Of a stretch of DNA of 20,252 bases, positions 1 to 10,000 are shown one piece after another. Each line of letters begins with the position of its first letter. Positions within the stretch are counted from its first letter, which is position 1. A model generated the notes under the pieces. The model did no database searches and had not been told where the DNA came from. It saw nothing but the letters and a program-made list of their open reading frames with translations. The DNA comes from Dipetalonema caudispina. Its lineage: Eukaryota > Nematoda > Chromadorea > Rhabditida > Onchocercidae. Location of the stretch: the NCBI GenBank assembly GCA_013365325.1, contig JABVXV010000628.1, forward strand, positions 1 through 20,252. Reading direction: 5' to 3'. The position numbers and the translations under genes were made by a program.

Positions 1-112
<112 letters not shown>

Positions 113-444
113 GTCATTATTTTGGCTGATATTAATATTATGTGAAATAAATACTATTAGCTTATTTTTGCAATAGACGTATGGAATAATCTGTAAGATG
201 ATACAGAGGCTAATGTTTGTTGATGCTAAAAATATCATCATTTAACAAATCAAATCAATCTTCTTCATTGATTGCTATTGATTAAATCGAAAAAAAAAAA
301 GTGATGAGAAAATGTCATGGAATTACATTCATATACAAGTTTTCTTTTTTCGTAGAATTTTATTCTTGTAAGCTTTAAAAAATATTGTAGCAATTTCATT
401 TTCGTTAACACACACATTGAAAAAAAAAATTATCAAAAAAAAAG

Positions 445-466
445 AAAGGAAGGAAGGAAGGAAGGA
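445..466. repeat. (GGAA)n tetranucleotide repeat
   Basis: About five GGAA units embedded in a purine-only tract running from about 435 to 473. Confidence 0.9.
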
Positions 467-757
467 AAAAAAAGTTATAACTTATAAATTAACAAATTGA
501 TTTGATAGCTACAAATAAATATCATACAGCATAATCCTGTTGCAATCGGATAGAGGAGGAAAAAACGGGAGAAATAAAAAAGAAAGGAAAAAAAAAAAAC
601 TCGTCGAAAATCGCAAATTGTAATTATCACTGTCACCGTTGTTGAAGTACTTCCCGTATGATAATTTACATCGTATCTTTGTTGTATTATCTATCCCTTG
701 TCGATGTAATCGTTGTTTTGTGATGATGGTGGTGGTAGTGATGGTTATTTGTTCGTA

Positions 758-797
758 TATTATTAATAATAATCATAATAATCATAATAATAATAGT
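758..797. repeat. imperfect (AAT)n repeat
   Basis: ATTAATAATAATCATAATAA-type units, interrupted by C. Confidence 0.75.
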
Positions 798-1756
798 GAC
801 CGTAGTTAACATTATCATCGTAATATCTGAATTTTCAACTAAGAAATTTCCATGTTGCATGCATTTATTTAAATATAGACTAGAAATATTAACAGTTTTG
901 TATTATTTTTATTATGATGCAAATAAAATTTAAACAACATTATGCTTTCAATATTTTCTAATATGCAAGCATAAGATGAACATATTTCGAAGTATTTTTG
1001 GGTGCAAATTTAATTTAATACATTTTAAATTTCGTCAAAAAATTCCTTTTTCACAAATCTAATCAATAAAACAAAATTTTATCATCCGTTCGAATTGAAT
1101 CGTTTTCATTTTCCTAACTTTTACTTCCAGTAATTACCACTTGATCAGATTTCTTTTTCATTCGAATCATTATATTTGAAATTTGAAAAATTTTACGAAA
1201 GCAAAAATAAAAAGAATGACAAGAAGAAAAACTTTAAAAAAAGGAGAAAAGAAAAGGAAAAGATGGAATAAAAAAGTTTTTCTCAAACTTTTCATATTTT
1301 AAATCATCCCGAAAAAAAGAGAAAACAGAAATATTTTATGAAATCTTAAAATTAAAATTACAAATATAATACTTATAAATTTGCTTACAAATATAGTTTT
1401 TTTTCCCCAATAAATTAAACAAAATAGTAATTCAAGAAAAGCTATATTTAAATTTAAAATTAACATTTTATTCGAGTAATAATACCAATAGTAGTGGTAA
1501 CAAAATTTTCCGTCATTTTTTCCAATTTTTTGAAATGTTAATTATTATTAGCATAATATTCTCGCAATTATTAAGGAATGTTTACCGCGGGAATAAAACA
1601 AGAAAAAGGTAATAATCGAAGTGTTCTCAATCTAAACCATAATAGTTCAATTCTTCTATCATCTTCAGAACTGTCCACATTTATTGAGGGAGGAGACGAA
1701 ACATGACAACCGATTGTCGTCGCGGGATATCACTGAGAGTTTGTCTATATCTCTCA

Positions 1757-1827
1757 GATATCTATCTATCTATCTATGCATGAATATGATATGTGTGTGT
1801 GTGTGTGTGTCTGTTTGTCTGTCTGTC
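1757..1827. repeat. compound microsatellite (TATC)n-(GT)n-(TGTC)n
   Basis: Four or so TATC units, an AT-rich spacer, about ten GT units and then TGTC units, ending near 1827. Confidence 0.9.
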
Positions 1828-2126
1828 ACAATATATCACAATATACATCGTAATCCTGTAAGGAAACGCATACATCTACAACAAACAAGGAGCGCTTCCT
1901 TTTCCTTCCTATCCTTGTCAATCTCATTCAATCCTACACCGACTATTTTTAAAATAAAAAGATTCAAAAGCTCGTTATTATCCCAAAAAGTTTTGTCAAT
2001 AAAAATTTTCCTTTTCTTTCTCTTTGTTTTTTTTTTTTCTTTCTTTTTTTATTTTTCATTTCTTTTTTTTTTCTCTTAAATTTCATAAATTTTTATGAAG
2101 AATTTTTTTTTTTTTATTTTTTATTC

Positions 2127-2134
2127 TTTTTCAG
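2127..2134 (+). promoter_or_regulatory. strong splice acceptor upstream of the start codon (candidate spliced-leader site)
   Basis: TTTTTCAG follows a long T-rich tract (about 2023-2120) and lies 287 nt before the start codon. It fits the nematode acceptor consensus for both cis and trans splicing. No upstream coding exon was found, so either spliced-leader addition or a non-coding 5' exon would explain it. cDNA would decide between them. Confidence 0.4.
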
Positions 2135-2136
2135 TG

Positions 2137-2256
2137 ATGCTAAATTATTCATCAATCTATATAATTATTGCTAGATTCTTGGCTGTATTGCCATTAAAAG
2201 ACGACGACGACGATAACGATAATTGGGAGTGCTGTTATTGCAAGTTGGAAAATTGA
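2137..2256 (+). other. upstream ORF, 39 codons, in the leader of the zinc-finger gene
   Basis: ATG at 2137 is only two bases after the acceptor at 2134. The frame runs to TGA at 2254-2256. The peptide starts hydrophobic, then has five Asp in a row (from a GAC repeat) and ends in WECCYCKLEN, an odd Trp/Cys-rich tail. If messages begin at 2135 this would be the first ATG and could reduce translation from 2422. It is not in frame with the main ORF, and chance is a real alternative. Confidence 0.3.
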
Positions 2257-2421
2257 CGAATAATTTATTATTGGTTGATCCGGAATTTTATTTCGGGAAA
2301 AAGAGAAAACCGGTTTTAAACCGTACGGAATTTTCCTTCTATCAAAAAAAAAAAAATATATATATATACATTATTCTCTCTTTCTTCATTTTTAAAAACT
2401 GGTGAATTTGTAACAAAAGTA

Positions 2422-3178
2422 ATGAGTGGAAACAGTTTATTATTATCATCATCATCATCATCAACAACAACTACGTTACCTGCATCGGTATCAGCAGCTG
2501 CAGCAGTTGCATCAGCAGCTACAGCAGCTGCTAACGCGATCCGAAGTAGCAATAGCACAAGTAATAGTGGTAGTAGTAATAGTTGTAATAATACTGTGCT
2601 ACAAACGACAACAACGCCCGAAGGCGGAGACAATAAGGTTGCTGTTAGTAGTACTAATGCTACAGCAGTAGCAGTAAGTGCCATCCAACAGTTGCAGCAT
2701 CAACAACATCATCAACACCAGCAACAGCAGCAACAGCAGCAACAGCAGCAGCAGCAGCAGCAGCATTACCATCATCATCATCATCATCATCATCAGGTAT
2801 CATCATCTTCATCACCATCATCATCATCATCATCATCGGTAACAACAACTGCAACAACAACAACAGCAACAACAACAACAGCTACAACACCAGCAATATT
2901 GCCACCTTCCGCTATTGTTTTACCAACTCAACCAAAATCAGTCACTGGTCTATCATCTCAGGTTCACGATATTACCTGCAATTTATGTCCTAAAACTTTT
3001 GCTAGCCAAAAATTACTTCAACAACATCAGCATATGTTTCATACTGATAAAGCATTTATTTGTGAAATTTGCGGTAAAGCATTCCGGTTCCGGTCTAATT
3101 TAGCGGAACATCGATCCGTACATACCGCACTCAAGCCATACGTTTGCAAATTTTGTGGCAAATCATCAAGGCTTAAAG
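2422..3178 (+). CDS. exon 1: low-complexity N-terminus, fingers 1-2 and first half of finger 3
   Basis: Encodes residues 1-252 plus the first base of Gly253. The N-terminal half is built from in-frame trinucleotide runs: Ser (9-14), Thr, Ala-rich 22-38, a 15-Gln tract (100-114), eight His (117-124) and Ser runs (127-131, 133-139), then Thr/Ala repeats. Such tracts are common in developmental transcription factors and may act in activation or condensate formation (inference). The fingers start at about residue 184. The link between fingers 2 and 3 (TALKPY) resembles the canonical TGEKPY linker; that between 1 and 2 (TDKAF) is weaker. Finger 3 has Ser in place of the usual hydrophobic Phe after GK. 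The donor reads AAAG|GTTAGC. Confidence 0.85.
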
Positions 3179-6100
3179 GTTAGCGTTTTTAATTCTTTAT
3201 TTCTTTTTCTTCCGAGAATCTTCGTTTATTAGCTTTAATTGATTTCTCAATCGTTTCTATTAATTAATTGATGGTGAAAAGATTTAATCCTTACTAAAAG
3301 TTTGCTTACCCATTCATTTAATATTGATATATCAAAATTATGCATTTGCTGAATGTTTCAACAACAAATTGGCGAATGTATCATCAAGAACTCTTGTTAG
3401 GAAGTCTAAAATTTTCTTTCATACTGTTTAATTAAACCTGAAATGATAATAATAATAATAATAACTATTTCCACTATCATATATGATAAACGCTTACCTT
3501 TCGTCCTTATTTTTTCATCAACTTCAACAAAACCTTTTTGGTCAATTCTAAAGCATTGGCCCAATTCAACTTGTTTACAAAAAATCATTTTGCCATTAAT
3601 AATCCCATAATTTTTTTTTTCTTTTTCGTTTACCAAGAATTCTTAGTTCCCATATATTCATTATCATATTTAATTGCATATTAAATTTTTACTAATAGAT
3701 TTGAAAACGGAAATAATTCATACATTTCATCCTATGCATTTTTATTTATTAATGTTTTTCTTTTTTCTTAGCTTATCATTGAATAAAATCTTAAATTTTT
3801 TGCCTGAAATATACTAATTGATCAGATTGTACCAAATCCGTTTTACTGTTCGATTGTAAGACTAATCATCCATAGGATGAATTTATCCGGTCTCATCAAT
3901 TTCTTCACCCTTCTTTTCCTGTCAAATCTATCAGTTTACTAAATCTATGCAAATGAAGTCTGTCATTTTCTTTCCTTCTTCATCATTATCAAATGAAGAG
4001 AATGGAGTGAGTTCTTTTGGCTTCAAATAGCACAAATCCAGTTTAACGAAGTGAAAATAGACATGATCTGTCGACGGTATTGGTAAAACGGTATCCGGTA
4101 ACGTATCTTTATTCTACCCGCGGGCTATTTCCTGCTTTATTTCTCCTAAGCAACTTTTCATCATTGATTATTTCGATTGGTAAACTAGATTAGCTTGTTT
4201 ACTTGCAAATAATAATAAAATTGTGGTTCACGCAGAAGAATTATCAGACAGTTTGGGTAACAAATGAGGAAAAAAAAGAGGCAATAAATATACAGTTAAG
4301 CATTAAATTAAAACAATGAATAGTAAGTAATTAAACAACAAATAAATTATAGCTACAATAATTAGCAATAGAATTGAAAAGACGAAGTCTTATTTGTCAT
4401 ACAACCTTTTTTTTTTTTTTTTACCTTAATTGTTCAGCTTTATACAATGAATCATTATGTTTCACAATGATTTATACATCATTTTTTCTTTTTTTTTTCT
4501 TTTTGAAATCTTGAATTATCAAAAAATGAAAGAAAGATGACATAATTTCATTTCTAATTTAGTTTTAAGAAAGATTTTAAAGATTTTAAGAAGAATTGTT
4601 CATAATTGCTGTTTTTTTTTCCCTCTTTTTTGTTGATTTCAACCATATGAACAATTTATCATAATTTCCAACTTATTCAATCTTTTTTTTTCTCCTTGAT
4701 TAAGACAAAATTTAGCAATTTATTAGAATAATACAACTTCTCTTCTTTTTTTTTTTAACTATGTAAGTTTTTTTAGCACTTTTTCCCAAATTAAAATTTG
4801 AAACCTTTAATTTTCTGATATCATTTTTTAGCTTATCACAAACATTTACGACAATTTTTTGCAGCTGTATTTTTTTTGAAAATTTTAAATTTCAGATAAT
4901 TAATTAATATCCATTTTATATTTTGTTGAATATCATTTCACTTTGGATTATTTGTGAATGCTGTATTGTAACTAATTTTTAGTTCCTATAATATCAGTTA
5001 AAATTTAAGATGCTAATAATTTGTTAATTGTCTAGCAAATTCACTTTAAGATGCTTATATTATTAAATTATGGGAAAGAAAATGAGAAGCTGGAAAATTT
5101 CATAACTTTTATCCTTGAAATTATTAATAAATTACTTAAGTTTTTTGTTAATTTATTGCTTTCATTTTTTTACAGTTTATACATTTATTTTTTACTTTTT
5201 ATCAGTTTTCTCGGTGTTGCATTTGAAATTTACTTTTCATTCTTAGCACTGATAAACTTACCTATAGCAGCTTATCTAATTATCAATGTTTTATCGATAG
5301 CTATCCTTCGCAATGAATCATCGAAAAAACGATTTTTTAATCTTAGCGTTTTGTTGAAATGCAATTGCCTTGAACTTTGGCCGATATTTTTAGATTTTAA
5401 AACTAATTTGTTGGTAAGTTTCCAGAAGAATTTTCTTACTTGATCACAGTTAATTTGTGTTTATCGCTGTTATTTTCTCTCTAAAAATACTTTCAGTTTA
5501 TCATTTTTATTTTCACTTCCAGTTTATCATTGTTATTTCTCAATTCATGATCACTTTGCATTTCTTGGATATCGTATTAAAGTACCAATTAGATCACTGT
5601 AATTATTACTGTTTTAATTTGCAAATCTCCATTCTGTTTGTAAGTATCTCCTGTATATTAAGATTTGTTACCTATGTCTACCTATGTTTATATAGTCATT
5701 TGTGTTTAGATGATGAAGTTGTCACCATCTAGATTAAATTAACCAAGTTTAAATAGTCAGATTTTGATATGCATGATTTCACTCTTTTATTTTAGATGTT
5801 AAATATTTTAAACAACTTTAAGTTATTCCAATTACTAGTGTTAAAATTTCGTGCCAGATAATTCCTTCATTTCTTCAAAATTACGAAGTTTAAATTTCAA
5901 TTAAATGCGACAATAGTAAGATCAAAAATGAACAGTATTAATTTTTCATTAAAATATTTTCATACTTCGTCCAAATTGTTATCGATGAGATTTTTAAATC
6001 ATTCATTTAAAAATTTTACTTCTCTCATAGTTATTAGCACTATTATCATTGTTATTAATAGCAACAGAGATATTATCACAAGCTTTATCATTATTATTTA

Positions 6101-7019
6101 TTATTACCATTATGACAACTGTCATTTTTACCATCATTATAATCGTCATAATAATTTCTTACAATTATCATTTGTTATAATTCAATTTTTTTGTTATAAT
6201 CATTTTTCATGGAGAAACTAACCAAGACTAAAAATTTTTGATACAACAACAGTAAAGAGGAATTGTTTGAAATGATCAGCAATAAGATATTGCCATTATT
6301 ATCTACGTTGATGATAATTGTTGTAGTAATAAGCTCTATTCAAAAGGAATTGCTGATGAACCGGATTTTTCTCAATTCAAATCTCTTTCTAAAATAATAT
6401 CTTCTTGAATGAATCAATATCTCTACATTTTAGAAGTGGAATTATTCTTTTAGAAACCATTTCTTCAATAAATTTTTAATTAACCATGCAGAAAGTGAAA
6501 CAATAAGCACTAATCTAATTATTATATTGATGTATTGATAAAAGTGAAAAAAAAATATTTTTTCACTTTTTCTCATTCATATATGTTCATTTACAAATAC
6601 ATACATTTGATTAAATGAATCTCTTAAAATGATACATTAAAATTTCACATTTAATTTCAATAATTTACATGTTAATTATCTGTGTTCAGAGGAAAAAAAA
6701 GAAGAAAGAAAAAATTCATTTATTATTTATTAATACTAACTAATTGGAAATAAAAAAAAAAAAGAAAGATAATATATCAGTGCAATGAAATGAACGATTG
6801 ATTATATATTTTTTAAAAATTTTGTTCAATTTTTTTTTTTAAAAAATCTTAATTATTTGAAAATTAAACTAATATTAAATGAGTTTATTTTATATATCCA
6901 TTTTATGATTGTTATTTTCTGTAAGAGAATTTTAGGAAAGTCATTAGAAAGAATTACAGTGCACTCGTCTTTTGTGCAATTTATTACATGTAATCAAATT
7001 TGTATATTCTCATCAATAT

Positions 7020-7050
<31 letters not shown>

Positions 7051-10000
7051 CATATATACATATATCCGGTTTGTAAATAAGAATTGTCATTATCAAATGT
7101 GCTACTACTACTACTACTACTACTACTACAACAGTGTGTCCCCGTTTTTGATGACAGAAATACGGAGGAAGAGAGAGGGGTGGTAAAATGATAATAAGTA
7201 GTGAAGGAAGAAAAGTTTAAAAGATAATCAGGAATATTGAATATTTTTGATGATAGAAATTCATGTAATGAACATTTGAATAGGCTCATGTTAATGACAG
7301 TTTATTCTGAAAATTAAGATTATCAGTTGATTTCCTTTTTTTTTTTTTTCGTAATAAATGAAATTAATGATAGGAAGAAAAACTAGTAATATTAATGACT
7401 AGTAATTTTTGTAAAATTTTTGAAATTAAATAAATTTAAATATGAATATATATTAAAAAGATGCTATAGTTATGTAAATTTACATGATAGTTTTAATGAT
7501 ATATCCGATAATGCCCACCAATCTAAAGGCAATTTCTTGTCCTTTGTCCACAATCTCATCATTGATATCCACTATATTTCTTCTGTGTTCTCCTTGTTTG
7601 CATTCATGCATTTACCATCCATGCAAAAATTTTGCCTTTGGTCATTTTGGTGATGACAATACTACGACGAGGAAGCGGGACAAAACGACCATCATTGTGG
7701 AAAGTACTGCCGATGTTTTGGTGTAGTAGAGAGGTGATGATGTTGAATGATAATCGGGAAGAAAGAGAAATTTCTGTCCGAAACCTGTATTTTATTATAC
7801 TTCCATTTGGTGATAATAATGTTGACCGGATAAGATTTGGACTTTGTCATCATTAAATGAACACTTAGAAACAATGCAGGAAGGAGGAACAAACTTATCT
7901 GTGAATGAAATAAATGAATGGTAGGGGGGGGAGGGAGATAATACAAAAACTGTTTTATATGATTTATTTCTGATTAATTAATTTTAAATACAAAAATTAA
8001 AATCCGTTTAATGAAAATTTCGTTTCTTTCCTCCTTCTTCTTTTTTCTTCAAATGAAATATTTGTTCATTATTTATTCCGATCTGTACTTTGCTATGATG
8101 GATTAAGCGATAATTTATTTCATAATAAACAATAATCTGATAGTAATGGTGATGATAATGATAACAATGATAATAATAATAATAATAGCAATAATTGATG
8201 GTAATAATAATACTGGTAATGAAATAATAATAATAATAATAAATGGGACAAATATAATAAAGTACAAATAGCATATAATTTAATTTCAAATATTTCATTA
8301 AAATCGTTGCTCAATCATTGATTGATTTGATTGACAATTTAATTGATAATGAAGCTGAAAGATCAAGGTTATTATAAGCATTTGTCAACAACTCATCTAT
8401 TTGTATAATATATTTAATTATATTACACTTATTAAATAACTAAGGGGAATTATAATATTTTAAGATATTATTCTATTACGATCTTTCCATTAATAACTGA
8501 AATGAATGTTATTAGAATATATATTTTAGGTTACCAGGTCATCCAATTTCTATCTTTTCTTGACAGTCTTCTCTTGTATTACAGGGAGACAAAAAAACGT
8601 TCCGCATAAAAAAAAAATGGGAAAAAATTTTGATTCAAATGTTCATTGATAGTAGATATTTGTTGAAAATAAGAATAAGCTATCATCATACTATAATATC
8701 CCACTTTACATACTATAATTAGCAAATTTTAACAATAATAAGGTATCATTATGCTACTAAATTACCTGATAATATATCATTATATGTTGCTTAATGTATT
8801 GCAATATTCTATGATACTATAATATTATATTTTCATTTAACAATCATTATATCAATATTCTTTTCAGCTAAGATAAAACTTTAATGTAGCATTAAAAAAT
8901 AACATTTTCTACAATTTTACTCGATGATATTTCGGAAAATTTTAGTTTTCTTAAATGCAAAATTTGTACAATTTGTTATTTTTGTTGAAAAAAGTCTCAC
9001 TTATCTTGAAGTAAATTTCCAAGTTATTAATTAATTAATATTTTTGAAATTTGAGCTTTAAAAAATTCATTAATGAAGAAGTAGACTTAATTGAAGAAAT
9101 AATTATATTGTCATAATTACTTCGTTAATTAATCCTTAAATGGATGCTAACAAATTCTTTTCTATTCTTATGAATTAATTTACGAAACAGTTCAAGTCAT
9201 TTTTGTTAATTTCCTTTTGGAAAATACAACTTCAAAATTACTTCCGTTTTATTTCTCTCTTTTCCAAATTTACTATTTCTTCTTATCAATAATAAAATAT
9301 TTCATTTTCAACAATCATTTTATGAGTTTTATAAATATTAAAATTCTCTTATACATTATCCATTGAACAAAATCAATTAGCCATAGTTTTTCATATAAGA
9401 CATATTTTTGGATGTAATTTTTTAAATTTACGCCTTGCATGACTCTTTTGATTCAGTATTTCTTCATTCGTTTATAGCTGTTAATTAGTAAATTTATAAT
9501 TTGAAACTGAAATTCAAATATAATGTAATTCATTTGTGCAGCATCTGCTCTTCCATTCATTGTAATACATTTATATTACGTAAATTGAACAAATAATCAG
9601 AGCAGTATGATTTTGACAAAAAAAGAGAAAAAAAAATAGTCAATTAGTCGAATCTAAGGATAAATTAATTAATCATACAATTCAATTATTCTATGCCACA
9701 GCTTACTTTTACTGTTGTAATTAATTAATAAAATCATTGATGTAAGCATAAAAAAATTCAAATTTATTTCTCGAAATCTTTTTACATCGTTTCATGATTA
9801 ATAATAAGAACCAGAAAAATTTGTGTTTATAAAATCCCTTCGTGATAGAATCACAAAATAAACAACTAATTAAAATCAAAAAATATTTTAGAATATTTCG
9901 AAGAAATTTTCATTTTTTACCTCTCTTCTAATCTTTAAAACTTCATCTATATTTATTTTCTTAATTATGTTAAAAATAATTCTACTAATCTGATTTTTTA

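Larger units (their letters stand above)
113..2126. other. 5' flank / probable promoter region
   Basis: No gene is supported here. The stretch is AT-rich with A- and T-runs. Less AT-rich patches at about 600-730 and 1680-1740, and CCGCGG at 1586-1591, are the best places to look for promoter elements. A frame from about 1684 to 2079 is open only because microsatellites lack stop codons. Confidence 0.5.

Noticed and set aside
451..455. Residues C451 and C454 of the protein as a fifth zinc finger (protein numbering)
   Set aside because: The C-x2-C pair is not followed by His or Cys ligands at finger spacing; the next His is at 474 and alone.
1684..2079. 131-residue open frame in the 5' flank
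   Set aside because: It runs through TATC, GT and TGTC microsatellites and T-runs. The product is a translated repeat with no domain, and it crosses the polypyrimidine tract before the 2134 acceptor.
2316..2878. Leu/Val/Met-rich open frames opposite exon 1 and His/Gln-rich frames beside it
   Set aside because: They are shadows of the trinucleotide repeats; the + strand frame from 2422 continues into real zinc fingers and the others do not.
3406..3636. Reverse-strand frame of 76 residues in intron 1
   Set aside because: Low-complexity Ile/Lys-rich product from AAT repeats, without splice or domain support.
5928..6221. 97-residue frame just after the proposed nested gene
   Set aside because: It is dominated by Ile, Tyr, His and Asn from ATT/CAT-like repeats and has no supported link to the upstream exons.
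6984..7289. Reverse-strand frame with a Ser run
   Set aside because: The Ser run is the CTA repeat read backward and the Tyr/Ile tail is the TA repeat.
8008..8314. Tyr-rich reverse-strand frames
   Set aside because: Product of the degenerate AAT tract; two frames are open at once, as expected for a stop-poor repeat.
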